Notes under the pieces: generated by a model
The model's input: only the letters and a program-made list of their open reading frames with translations
The model's database searches: none
What the model was told of the DNA's origin: nothing
Shown here: positions 54,475 to 62,683 of the stretch, piece after piece
Numbering within the stretch: position 1 is the stretch's first letter
Layout of the letters: every line of letters starts with the position of its first letter
Translations under genes and position numbers: made by a program
NCBI GenBank assembly: GCA_017462035.1
Contig: JAFTRY010000020.1
Coordinates: forward strand, 1-62,836
Reading direction: 5' to 3'
Source: Clostridia bacterium
GTDB taxonomy: Bacteria; Bacillota; Clostridia; Oscillospirales; CAG-272
Length of the DNA: 62,836 nucleotides

Positions 54475-56010
54475 GTGAAAGGAATTCCGGCTATTGAGCT
54501 GAGAAACGTAACCAAGAAATTCGGCAGTGTTGTCGCGAATAAAAACGTGAATCTGTCGGTGATGCGAGGCGAGATCTTATCCATTCTCGGTGAGAATGGA
54601 AGTGGCAAGACCACCTTGATGAATATGATCTCGGGTATTTACTATCCCGATGAGGGTCAGATATTCATCGACGGAGAGGAAGTGGTCATTCGCTCTCCGA
54701 AGGACGCATTCCGCTACAAGATCGGGATGATCCACCAGCATTTTAAGCTGGTCGATCTGTTCACCGCCGCGGAAAACGTGGTGCTGGGGCTGGAGGAGAA
54801 AGAGAAATACAGCGTCAAGAGTGCCGCGCAAAAGGTAGCCGAGCTCTGCGAGCGTTACGGCTTCGAGATCGATCCAAACAAAAAGATTTATGAGATGTCG
54901 GTTTCCGAAAAGCAGACTGTGGAGATCTTGAAGGTTCTGTATCGGGGTGCCGATATTTTGATCCTGGACGAGCCTACGGCGGTACTGACTCCCCAGGAGA
55001 CCCAGAAGCTTTTCGCCGTTCTCAGAAAAATGCGGGAAGAGGGTCATTCTATTGTCATTATTACCCACAAGCTTCATGAGGTTATGTCTCTGTCTGACCG
55101 TGTGTCGGTTTTACGAAAGGGTGAGTACATTGACACCGTGGTAACCGCAGAAACCACCGAGGAAGAGTTGACAGAGATGATGGTAGGACAGAAGGTGGTA
55201 CTGAACATTGAGCGTAGTGAGCCCAAGGACCGTAGAGAGCGCTTGATGGTCAAGGACTTAAACTGCACGAATACGGATGGCGTAAAGATGCTCAACCACG
55301 TTTCCTTTACGGCGTACAGCGGAGAGATCTTGGGCATTGCCGGTATCGCGGGCAGCGGACAGAGAGAGCTCTTGGAAGCAATTGCGGGATTGCAGAGCTT
55401 GGAGAGTGGGGAGATTCTTTACCACAATCCAAAAACTGACGAGGTGGTGGAGCTGAGAGATAAGAACACCAAGCAGATTCATGATTTGGGCGTTCGTCTG
55501 TCCTTTATCCCGGAGGACCGTCTGGGTATGGGCTTGGTTGCCAATATGGGGATCGTGGACAATATTCTGCTCCGTCGATATCAGAAGGGAAAGGGAATGT
55601 TTGTTCAGCGCGCGAAGCCCCGCGAAATTGCGGAGCAGATCGTGGAGGATTTGAACGTGGTAACCCCTGATCTGAAAACTCCCGTTCGCCGTTTGTCCGG
55701 CGGTAACGTCCAGAAGGTCCTTTTGGGACGGGAGCTGTCCTTTACTCCTACGGTTCTGATGGCGGCATACCCTGTGCGAGGCTTGGACATCAATTCCTCT
55801 TACACCATTTATAACGTACTGAACGAGCAGAAAGAAAAAGGCGTTGCCGTGATCTTCGTCGGAGAAGATCTGGACGTGCTCATCGATCTGTGTGACCGAA
55901 TTATGGTAATAAACTCCGGAACCATTACCGGAATGGTGGATGCCAGAAGCGCCACCAAAGAGCAGATCGGTCTGTTGATGACAAAAACCGACGGAGGTGC
56001 GGAAGCATGA
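54475..56010 (+). CDS. Nucleoside ABC transporter ATPase (two ABC domains)
   Basis: This 511-residue protein has two ATPase domains. The first is complete, with GENGSGKTTL, EMSVSEKQTVEILK (altered signature) and ILILDEPTAVLTP. The second (from ~255) has GIAGSGQREL, a degenerate Walker A, and RRLSGGNVQKVLLGRELS with LMAAYPVRGLD. This unequal pair is typical of the YufO/NupA type. It starts with a GTG after GGAGGTAGG and overlaps the permease gene. Confidence 0.93.
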   Translation: MKGIPAIELRNVTKKFGSVVANKNVNLSVMRGEILSILGENGSGKTTLMNMISGIYYPDEGQIFIDGEEVVIRSPKDAFRYKIGMIHQHFKLVDLFTAAENVVLGLEEKEKYSVKSAAQKVAELCERYGFEIDPNKKIYEMSVSEKQTVEILKVLYRGADILILDEPTAVLTPQETQKLFAVLRKMREEGHSIVIITHKLHEVMSLSDRVSVLRKGEYIDTVVTAETTEEELTEMMVGQKVVLNIERSEPKDRRERLMVKDLNCTNTDGVKMLNHVSFTAYSGEILGIAGIAGSGQRELLEAIAGLQSLESGEILYHNPKTDEVVELRDKNTKQIHDLGVRLSFIPEDRLGMGLVANMGIVDNILLRRYQKGKGMFVQRAKPREIAEQIVEDLNVVTPDLKTPVRRLSGGNVQKVLLGRELSFTPTVLMAAYPVRGLDINSSYTIYNVLNEQKEKGVAVIFVGEDLDVLIDLCDRIMVINSGTITGMVDARSATKEQIGLLMTKTDGGAEA

Positions 56011-57149
56011 TGAAAACCGAGAAAAAAGTACAAGAACCCATCTTCCACGTGGTCAAAAAGGATGGCGTGGTTTTATGGAGGGCGTGGCTGATTCGTGCCG
56101 CCGCCATTGTTCTCGCGTTGTTGGTATGCGCGCTCCTGATCCTGGTTATGACCGATCAGACCCCGGTGGAGGTATTTGAATCGATCTTTGAGGGCGCGAT
56201 TGGCGTGCGAGGCGTTAATGTGATGGCACTGTTTCAATCGGCTGCTATGCTCCTTTGTATTTCCTTGGCGGTGACACCTGCCTTCAAAATGAAATTCTGG
56301 AACATTGGAGCGGAGGGGCAGGTACTGATGGGGGGGCTTGCTGCCGCCGCCTGTATGATTTGCCTTCGCGGCGTGGTGCCAAACGGCGTTTTGATCCTTT
56401 TGATCTTTGTTACGGGTGTTCTTGCCGGCATGCTGTGGGGTGTGATTCCTGCTCTCTTTAAAGCGCAGTGGGGAACCAATGAGACGCTGTTTACCTTGAT
56501 GATGAACTATGCCGCCATGCAGATCGTATCCTTTTTTGTGGTGAAGTGGGAAAATCCCAAGAACTCGGGCAAGATCGGTATTATCAATCAGCGCGGTGAA
56601 TTTAAACAGGCGGGTTGGCTTCCTGAGCTGTTTGACGTGGATTACCTTTTGAATATTCTTATTGTTTTGGCGGTGATGATTCTGGCTTGGGTGTATTTGA
56701 AATACAGCAAGCAGGGCTTTGAGATCACCGTGGTGGGTGAGAGTGAGAATACCGCGCGGTACGTAGGTATCAACGTAAAAAAGGTTATCATTCGCACGAT
56801 GGCGATTTCCGGTGCCATTTGCGGCTTGGCGGGTGTTCTGTTGGTGGCGGGAACCCACCATACCATCGCGGCGAATACCGCCGGCGGAAATGGCTTTACA
56901 GCAGTTATGGTATCTTGGCTTGCCAAATTTAATCCTTTCGTCATGGCGGGTGTGTCCTTCTTTATTGCCTTCTTGGAAAAGGGGGCGGGCGGCTTGGCTA
57001 CCAATACCGGACTCAACGCCTCCTTCGCCGACATTATTATCGGTATCCTGCTATTCTTCATTATTGGTTGCGAATTTTTCCTGAACTACCGGATCGTGGT
57101 GAACAAACAGCGCTTCTCCGGAAGGTTAAAACAGAAAGGAGGGGAATAA
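56007..57149 (+). CDS. Nucleoside ABC transporter permease 1 (YufP-like)
   Basis: This 380-residue protein has about ten membrane helices. The family segments FKMKFWNIGAEGQVLMGGL, TVVGESENTARYVGINVKK (coupling helix) and ISGAICGLAGVLLVAGTHHT are present. It overlaps the ATPase gene by four bases (ATGA) and is followed after one base by the second permease. Confidence 0.92.
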   Translation: MMKTEKKVQEPIFHVVKKDGVVLWRAWLIRAAAIVLALLVCALLILVMTDQTPVEVFESIFEGAIGVRGVNVMALFQSAAMLLCISLAVTPAFKMKFWNIGAEGQVLMGGLAAAACMICLRGVVPNGVLILLIFVTGVLAGMLWGVIPALFKAQWGTNETLFTLMMNYAAMQIVSFFVVKWENPKNSGKIGIINQRGEFKQAGWLPELFDVDYLLNILIVLAVMILAWVYLKYSKQGFEITVVGESENTARYVGINVKKVIIRTMAISGAICGLAGVLLVAGTHHTIAANTAGGNGFTAVMVSWLAKFNPFVMAGVSFFIAFLEKGAGGLATNTGLNASFADIIIGILLFFIIGCEFFLNYRIVVNKQRFSGRLKQKGGE

Positions 57150-57150
57150 A

Positions 57151-58143
57151 ATGGCATTCTTGAGCTTTATTCTTCGCTTTTTGCCCCGAGCTGTGACACA
57201 GGGGATTCCCCTTTTGTACGGTTGTACCGGTGAGATCCTTACGGAAAAATCCGGTAATTTGAACCTGGGTATTCCCGGTATTATGTACGTGGGCGGCATT
57301 TCGGGCATCATCGGCGGTTTCTTCTATGAAACCTATGCTGCCGAAATGAACCCTGTTCTGACCATACTGATTCCCTTCGTTTGTTCTTTGCTGGGCTCCG
57401 GTTTAATGGCACTCATTTATAGCTTTCTGACCATCACTCTCCGTGCGAATCAAAACGTGGCGGGACTTGCGCTTACCATATTCGGAGAGGGAGTAGGAAA
57501 CTTTTTCGGCGGCTCTTTGGTGAAATTGGTAAACAACGGAAGCGCGGAGATCAAATTGAATAAGACGAACGTGGCGTTCAGACAGGTGCTCCCTTTTGCC
57601 AAGGACTGGGGTTGGTTCGGCGAGCTTTTCCTCAACTATGGATTTTTGGCATATCTGGCAATTTTAGTCGCCGTGGCGGTAGCCTTGGTGTTAAAGCGGA
57701 CCAAAACCGGTCTGAATCTCCGTGCTGTGGGTGAAAATCCCGCAACGGCAGATGCGGCGGGCATTAACGTGACCCGCTACAAGTACGTTGCCACTTGTGT
57801 GGGCGGTATGATCGCGGGACTTGGCGGTCTGTACTATGTTATGGACTACCAGATGGGTACCTGGGCAAATGATGGTGCACTGGGTGCTCGCGGTTGGTTG
57901 GCAATTGCTTTGGTTATTTTCGCATTGTGGAAGCCGCATGTAGGAATCATTGGTTCTGTATTGTTTGGCGGTTTGTATATCCTATACAATTATGTGGGTG
58001 TAGCGCGAAACATTGAGCCCTTGTTCAATATGTTGCCTTATGTGGTTACCATCGTGGTATTGATCATTACCAGTATTCGCAAGAAGCGGGAGAACCAGCC
58101 ACCCGCCAGTCTGGGACTTGCGTATTTCCGAGAGGAACGCTAA
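57151..58143 (+). CDS. Nucleoside ABC transporter permease 2 (YufQ-like)
   Basis: This 330-residue protein has about eight membrane helices: ILTEKSGNLNLGIPGIMYVG, FGEGVGNFFGGSLV, NLRAVGENPATADAAGINV (coupling helix) and ARGWLAIALVIFALWKPHVG. It completes the heterodimeric permease. AAAGGAGGGG precedes the ATG. Confidence 0.92.
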   Translation: MAFLSFILRFLPRAVTQGIPLLYGCTGEILTEKSGNLNLGIPGIMYVGGISGIIGGFFYETYAAEMNPVLTILIPFVCSLLGSGLMALIYSFLTITLRANQNVAGLALTIFGEGVGNFFGGSLVKLVNNGSAEIKLNKTNVAFRQVLPFAKDWGWFGELFLNYGFLAYLAILVAVAVALVLKRTKTGLNLRAVGENPATADAAGINVTRYKYVATCVGGMIAGLGGLYYVMDYQMGTWANDGALGARGWLAIALVIFALWKPHVGIIGSVLFGGLYILYNYVGVARNIEPLFNMLPYVVTIVVLIITSIRKKRENQPPASLGLAYFREER

Positions 58144-58150
58144 AATAGGG

Positions 58151-58178
58151 AACTGCCTCGGCGAAAGCCGAGGCAGTT
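58151..58178 (+). terminator. Hairpin ending the BMP transporter operon
   Basis: AACTGCCTCGGC-GAAA-GCCGAGGCAGTT is a perfect 12-bp stem with a GAAA tetraloop and no T-run, so it may be a 3' stabiliser as much as a terminator. Confidence 0.65.
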
Positions 58179-58263
58179 CCGGTATCTTGAGAAAGAAGAA
58201 AGGGGAGAAAAGGCTAACGTCGAAAAAAGTCGGTAAAAAAACAGAAAATTTTTTAAAATTGGG

Positions 58264-58292
58264 TTGACAAAGGAGACTGGGTGTGATATAAT
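58264..58292 (+). promoter_or_regulatory. Promoter of the tRNA-Leu/tRNA-fMet transcript
   Basis: TTGACA (58264-58269) and TATAAT (58287-58292) have a 17-bp spacer, a strong consensus as expected for stable RNA. TCGCT and AGCGA in the leader (58298-58318) can pair. Confidence 0.88.
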
Positions 58293-58341
58293 TATATTCG
58301 CTGACCGAAAGGGAGCGAAAAAGTCTCCGGAAAGGCAATAC

Positions 58342-58430
58342 GCCGGTGTGGCGGAACAGGCAGACGCCCGGGACTTAAAATCCCGTGATACGTGAGTATC
58401 GTACCGGTTCGACCCCGGTCACCGGCACCA
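58342..58430 (+). tRNA. tRNA-Leu (anticodon UAA)
   Basis: The acceptor stem GCCGGTG pairs with CACCGGC, followed by A and an encoded CCA. The anticodon loop ACTTAAAAT gives TAA. A long variable arm (TGATACGTGAGTATCGT) and the GGTTCGACCCC T-arm are seen, all typical of a class II leucine tRNA. Confidence 0.96.
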
Positions 58431-58448
58431 TTCGGTAAAATTTTATAT

Positions 58449-58526
<78 letters not shown>

Positions 58527-58530
58527 TTGA

Positions 58531-58579
58531 AAAACCGTGTAAACCCTTGATTTCATTGGGGTTTGCACGGTTTTGTTTT
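58531..58579 (+). terminator. Terminator after the tRNA pair
   Basis: AAACCGTGTAAACCC pairs with GGGTTTGCACGGTTT around an 11-base loop, followed by TTTTGTTTTT. Confidence 0.9.
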
Positions 58580-58670
58580 TGCAAAGAAAAATCCGTTTAT
58601 ATCCCTATTTTACCTTAAAACACCGCAAAGAAATTAGTCAAAAGTTAGTCAAAAACCATGCACACAAAGC

Positions 58671-58713
58671 AAGACCCGTCCCCCGGCTAAACCGCCTCAG
58701 GGGGACGGGTCTT
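58671..58713. terminator. 14-bp hairpin downstream of the tRNAs
   Basis: AAGACCCGTCCCCC and GGGGGACGGGTCTT form a perfect stem around a 15-base loop. Together with the repeats at 58902-59043 it is all I can identify between 58580 and 59270; no ORF there is supported. Confidence 0.75.
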
Positions 58714-58901
58714 CATTTGCTTTTTGTCGTTTATTCTACTTTTCTCCTTCTCCACTTTTAAACGTGAGAAAAAAGCAAGGGGGAACGCGCTCTACGAGCG
58801 CAGGACGCGAAAACGGAAAGCCGGTAGTTCACACTCCTATCCATAGAAAAAATAATCCATAGTTTGAAAAATAGTTCTTACACAAAGCTCACTTGGGCGC
58901 T

Positions 58902-59043
58902 GAAAACCATGCGGAAAACTACGGGGGTATAGGAAAACCATGTGGAAAACCCTTGCTCCGAGCCATTCCGTACCCTTCATTCTTCTCCACCGGGTTTACC
59001 ACAAGGTTTACCATACCGCTCGCAGTTTACCACAAGGTTTACA
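58902..59043. repeat. Inverted DnaA-box-like repeats (candidate origin)
   Basis: Four copies of a ~20-base motif, GGWAAACCWTGTGGWAAACC, occur: two forward (58902-58920 and 58932-58951) and two reversed (58992-59012 and 59024-59043). The forward copy contains TGTGGAAAA, one mismatch from the DnaA box TGTGGATAA. Two direct plus two inverted copies next to the phage-like genes look like origin iterons. Confidence 0.5.
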
Positions 59044-59362
59044 ACACCACGCTGCGCTCTGCGTTCGGTTATTCATTCATTTTAAAAAAGAGAGAAAGAA
59101 AAGATTTTTTTGAATGGGGAAGGACGCGAGAGCGAACATCCACATAGATCACCGTATCCGGACGCGACCAGGAGGCACCCCGTTGCCAGCCCAAAGCCTA
59201 TGCTTGCTTTTTTCGCCAGTTACTCAGGAGAAAAAGAAATATACAAATAACACATACATATATGTGAAATAACACCCAACCTCCCTACGGGCACACCCTT
59301 GACAAAACCGGTCTACTGTGATTGAAAGAGAGGCAAGATTTTGCCCGTAAGGAGGTGATAAG

Positions 59363-59449
59363 ATGCTTCGTAGAAATATTTCTATCTGGTTAAATACATA
59401 TGGCCCCACCATCTGCGATTTAATTGCCAGAATCTTCGCAATCTTATAA
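59363..59449 (+). CDS. 28-residue hydrophobic peptide with SD-sequestering leader
   Basis: The peptide starts MLRRNISIWLNTYGP and ends ICDLIARIFAIL. It has an excellent Shine-Dalgarno (AAGGAGGTGATAAG). The SD block GCCCGTAAGGAGG (59343-59355) is complementary over 12 of 13 bases to CCTCCCTACGGGC upstream (59280-59292), and again over 12 of 13 to a block just after the stop codon (59450-59462). A terminator follows. A basic N-terminus plus a hydrophobic helix and SD occlusion are typical of type I toxins or tightly controlled small membrane peptides. No antitoxin RNA is proven. Confidence 0.5.
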   Translation: MLRRNISIWLNTYGPTICDLIARIFAIL

Positions 59450-59457
59450 CCCCCTTA

Positions 59458-59488
59458 CGGGCTACTATGATTATATCACAGTAGCCCG
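59458..59488. terminator. Terminator between the 28-residue ORF and the Zot-like gene
   Basis: CGGGCTACT (59458-59466) pairs with AGTAGCCCG (59480-59488), and the inner TGAT/ATCA extends it. It lies between convergent genes. Confidence 0.75.
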
Positions 59489-59494
59489 CCTTTG

Positions 59495-61189
59495 TCAACC
59501 GGAATTTTTATTTACACAGTTATACATCTTAATAAACTCATTGGCAAAATAGCTATTTTGCCGAGCAAGTTCTTCTAAAAGAGCGCATGCGGTCTTATAG
59601 GTATCAATGGTATACAGGCTTGTTCCTGCTTCCAAAGCTCTTCCAGAGAACAGATCCTTATAGCAGTCCGTTGAATAACGCCCGGCATAGATCTTCTTTG
59701 GCATGAGATAATAAACGTGGTCCTCTGTTTCTTCATCCATCGTACCAACTTCACGCGCAATTTTTTCCTTATAGTAGCCGAAAACATTATCCTTACGCTC
59801 ACATGCGCCGTAGATCTTACCAACGACAGAGTGAAGTCTTTGAATAACTAGGGCATTCTCATTGCCGTACTTCTTGACCTTATTATAAAACCTAAAATAT
59901 TTTGGAATAAATACGCTAAGAAAGAAAGACGGTAACAAACAGAACATTAAGGCTGTACGACGTTCAGAAACGCTCTTAATATTCAAAATGGCACAAAGAT
60001 CTCTTGCGTCAGCTCCCCAGGACTCGGGACGTTGCTCATCACAGATGAAACGAATAAATGAATATCCCTCAACGGTTGCCGCGTGACGGCACATTTTCAG
60101 CCAGCTATTGAACAGATCGTTCTTCTGATTGGCTTCTGTTGCATTCTTCTTTGTCTCTCTCAGTTCCAGCGTGTTTTGACGTTCTTTTCCGATCTCCGAT
60201 ACAACGATCACACCGAACTCAAAGGATCCTGCAATCGCGTTTTCCTTATTCATCTGACAACCGATCCGGAAAAGGTCAAAATCTATGATATGTGAAAAAC
60301 AAGAATATTCATCGACCTTATGTGGATCCCGGCGAAAAAAGTCTTGATTGAATGACAAGAAAAATCCTTTATCCACAGGATCCAAGTCACAGCGAATTGC
60401 CAAACTTGAAATAATCAAGCTGGTATTCATGGTATAAATGAGATATTCCTGAGCGTAATTCTCCAGACATATCCATATACCAACGAGCTCTAAGCCGTTA
60501 TTGTAGGATTTAGGATGTTTTCTCAGATCATATCCCCAGATCTGTTCCGGAGCAGGATGTCGTCCATATTCAAACCGTTTTTCCCGAATATACCGGCGAG
60601 CTGTAGCAAGATTCTTTATATTCTTGTTTTGAATTTCTTCCTTCAAAGACCGCTCGAAGGAATGAAAATCAAAATTCGGGAATCGGAGCATATTCCGATC
60701 CAAAAACTCCAGACTTTGGTCACGGAACTCGTTTTGAAAAGACAGAGAAATATCTACTGCCGTTTTAGTCTTTCCGAGTCCCATAGAACCGCAAGCCATT
60801 GTAACCACGGGAAGAGAATTATCAAAGCCGCGGTTCTTAGCTTCCATATGACTTAATTTCTTATATGCCCAATGCTTTCTGAGGAAATTGAATATCAAGT
60901 AACCGATTATGCACCAAAGGATTCCCGGAAGAGTCCACAAAACAATGATCAAATCAAAGACAAGCTTTACAAGCTGACTACCAATAGAAAGAAAATCAAA
61001 AGAAACCACAAAGTAAAAATAATAAGCAAAGGCTTCCAATATTATGGTAAAAAGATTTGTGTTAATCAGCCATACTACAGCAAGAATATATAACAAACTC
61101 TTTTGCCCTTTCAACCATTCCACATAAGAAATCAAAATTTTTATCCAGGATACGATTTTCACCGTAATCCTTGAAAAAAATTTTTTCAT
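59495..61189 (-). CDS. Zot-like membrane ATPase of a filamentous-phage-like element
   Basis: In this 564-residue protein, residues ~25-105 hold two or three membrane helices. The ATPase part has Walker A ACGSMGLGKTKTA (~130), a Walker-B-like GVIVVSEIGKERQ and FICDEQRPESWGADARDLC, which matches the ...Q.P...D..IR.L line of Zot/FtsK-type phage assembly ATPases (pI of Ff phages). Another hydrophobic segment (LMFCLLPSFFLSVFIP) lies near residue 410. Membrane helices ahead of the ATPase differ from Ff pI. A plasmid or phage DNA-translocating ATPase is the general alternative. GGGGAAG precedes the ATG. Confidence 0.55.
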   Translation of the reverse strand: MKKFFSRITVKIVSWIKILISYVEWLKGQKSLLYILAVVWLINTNLFTIILEAFAYYFYFVVSFDFLSIGSQLVKLVFDLIIVLWTLPGILWCIIGYLIFNFLRKHWAYKKLSHMEAKNRGFDNSLPVVTMACGSMGLGKTKTAVDISLSFQNEFRDQSLEFLDRNMLRFPNFDFHSFERSLKEEIQNKNIKNLATARRYIREKRFEYGRHPAPEQIWGYDLRKHPKSYNNGLELVGIWICLENYAQEYLIYTMNTSLIISSLAIRCDLDPVDKGFFLSFNQDFFRRDPHKVDEYSCFSHIIDFDLFRIGCQMNKENAIAGSFEFGVIVVSEIGKERQNTLELRETKKNATEANQKNDLFNSWLKMCRHAATVEGYSFIRFICDEQRPESWGADARDLCAILNIKSVSERRTALMFCLLPSFFLSVFIPKYFRFYNKVKKYGNENALVIQRLHSVVGKIYGACERKDNVFGYYKEKIAREVGTMDEETEDHVYYLMPKKIYAGRYSTDCYKDLFSGRALEAGTSLYTIDTYKTACALLEELARQNSYFANEFIKMYNCVNKNSG

Positions 61190-61247
61190 CTTCCCCGGAA
61201 CCTTTATCTTTTTTTTTATGTACTCTTTTTCTTTTCTTTCTTTTCAT
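61062..61247 (-). CDS. Possible small basic protein overlapping the Zot-like start
   Basis: The frame encodes 61 residues opening MKRKKRKRVHKKKDKG, after GTGAGGAATTT. Only the first ~18 codons are outside the Zot-like gene; the rest reads its start in another frame. It could be a small nucleic-acid-binding phage protein with coupled translation, or chance from A-rich sequence. Confidence 0.25.
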   Translation of the reverse strand: MKRKKRKRVHKKKDKGSGEDEKIFFKDYGENRILDKNFDFLCGMVERAKEFVIYSCCSMAD

Positions 61248-61254
61248 AAATTCC

Positions 61255-61341
61255 TCACACCATACAAAAGGTAAAAACCATATAGCCGCCAATAAACAAA
61301 AGTACGGCTAAAGTAATCATTTCCCATACGTGTTGCTTCAT
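61255..61341 (-). CDS. 28-residue single-helix membrane protein
   Basis: The frame begins MKQHVWEMITLAVLLFIGG and ends FCMV. GGAAAG lies just before the ATG. It is almost entirely one membrane helix, like the small coat or assembly proteins (pVII/pIX/pVI class) of filamentous phages, and it lies between the secreted repeat protein and the Zot-like gene, where such proteins are found. Confidence 0.5.
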   Translation of the reverse strand: MKQHVWEMITLAVLLFIGGYMVFTFCMV

Positions 61342-61400
61342 CTTTCCAAACCTTTCTTTACACCCAAGGATCCCCGAAGGATCCTTGGGCATTTTTTCAT

Positions 61401-62243
61401 TTACTCTGCGGACCAAACGTAGAGTTCAACATATTCCGTTCCGGAAACAGTACATACAACATCAGAAACTGTATCTCCCTCGGCGGGATAAAATTCAAAA
61501 GAATCCGCAATTGGTGTCATATCACCACTAGCATATATAGACGCAAGTTGCTTTTCTTGTCCATTATGATTACAGGATACTTTTATAAAAGCATCAGACA
61601 TCGTAACAGGACCGCTAACCTTAAACTTACCGCCCTCAGCAATCAAATCAAGAGTTTCCTGACTGAAAATGTCTTCGGTTAGTCCCATTGCACCGTTTAC
61701 GTCAGGTGTTTCTAGCTTTTCGACAAGTTTCCACGTATAAACAATTGCTTCGGTTTCAGAATCAGTTGCTTCATTCGATTGATCCGACTCCGTCTCCTCA
61801 CCGGAGTCATAAATCCATATTACAGCCTCTTTATAATTTCCGGAAATCGATACACCGCCATAAGTCACATCATCAGATGGAACAATTTCAAATTCCTTTT
61901 CATAACAAGGAACCGAAATATCATCTGCATAATGGTAAAAAAGCGATACTGTCTCAGACGTTCCATCCGCATAGAGCTTTTCTACGCCTCCTCCTACCGT
62001 AAACGGAAAATCACTCGGACACGCATGAATTCGAAATCTTCCACCTTGAGCAATTCTCTTCCGTGTAGAATAAGAAAAACTTTCACTATCTACAACTCTT
62101 TCGAGAAGATTCCATGTTCCATTATCTGAAGCATCAACTGTACAGTCCACATCCGTTTCCGTATCAGGAATAAATCTCTTCGTCAAGCCTAATATGCCGA
62201 CAAGTAGCATAAGAAACGACAAAATAATAGATAATAGTTTCAT
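61401..62243 (-). CDS. Secreted two-domain repeat protein (candidate phage adsorption or coat protein)
   Basis: This 280-residue protein has an N-terminal membrane or signal helix (MKLLSIILSFLMLLVGIL) and two homologous ~110-residue beta domains. Each opens W.L.E(R/K), has a GG(R/K)F(R/K)(I/V) motif and ends with an (I/L)(Y/W)(I/V) strand, and they are joined by a Glu/Thr/Ser linker. The neighbouring gene encodes a third copy of the same domain. Gene order (this, small membrane protein, Zot-like ATPase) parallels III-VI-I of filamentous phages. A terminator-like repeat (ATCCCCGAAGGATCC) follows the stop. The function is inferred from context only. Confidence 0.65.
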   Translation of the reverse strand: MKLLSIILSFLMLLVGILGLTKRFIPDTETDVDCTVDASDNGTWNLLERVVDSESFSYSTRKRIAQGGRFRIHACPSDFPFTVGGGVEKLYADGTSETVSLFYHYADDISVPCYEKEFEIVPSDDVTYGGVSISGNYKEAVIWIYDSGEETESDQSNEATDSETEAIVYTWKLVEKLETPDVNGAMGLTEDIFSQETLDLIAEGGKFKVSGPVTMSDAFIKVSCNHNGQEKQLASIYASGDMTPIADSFEFYPAEGDTVSDVVCTVSGTEYVELYVWSAE

Positions 62244-62252
62244 ATTACCTCC

Positions 62253-62678
62253 TTATTCAACAACAAAAACATAAAGCTCAATACTATCTTTCATACCGCC
62301 GCCGATAAGTATGTTAGAGTAAGACTCTCCCTCTGCCGGATTGACCTCAAAGATCGCCTCATGGGGCTCGCCTACAACGTCACTATTTAATTCAAAAAAA
62401 GTGACACTTTCAGAAGTACCGTCCGCATGATTCAACGTAGCAGTACCATTCACAGTGAGACACATATCATTTTCACTGGAACAAGCGAAAGCAATGACCT
62501 TAAATTTACCGCCCTCCGCGACTCTCGCGCAGGTTTCTTCAGAAATGCTAACACCGCAGCCTTCCACTCTTTCGAGCAAAACCCAATCCTCGGTGGAAGT
62601 AGCAGACTCTTCATTTTCAACTGTCGTCTCCTCTTCTTTTTCAAGCATATCCGGAGTTGTTTTCGCTACAACTCCCAT
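62253..62678 (-). CDS. Secreted single-domain repeat protein, 5' end probably truncated
   Basis: The 141 residues from the only usable ATG hold an acidic Thr/Glu linker and one copy of the same beta domain as the next gene (WVLLERVEG, AEGGKFKVIA, ELYVFVVE). The open frame continues upstream through LLFAAIM, which looks like the end of a signal helix, into sequence that belongs to an acetyltransferase gene on the other strand. No ribosome binding site precedes the ATG, so the native start was probably lost at the junction near 62690. Confidence 0.6.
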   Translation of the reverse strand: MGVVAKTTPDMLEKEEETTVENEESATSTEDWVLLERVEGCGVSISEETCARVAEGGKFKVIAFACSSENDMCLTVNGTATLNHADGTSESVTFFELNSDVVGEPHEAIFEVNPAEGESYSNILIGGGMKDSIELYVFVVE

Positions 62679-62683
62679 AATAG

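Noticed and set aside
54475..58143. Sugar (ribose/galactose) importer instead of a nucleoside importer
   Set aside because: The fused ATPase fits both, but the binding protein is BMP/PnrA-type and the permeases are YufP/YufQ-like.
58893..59147. 84-residue ORF across the iteron region
   Set aside because: Its sequence is made by the GGAAAACC-type repeats, and no ribosome binding site or protein-like pattern supports it.
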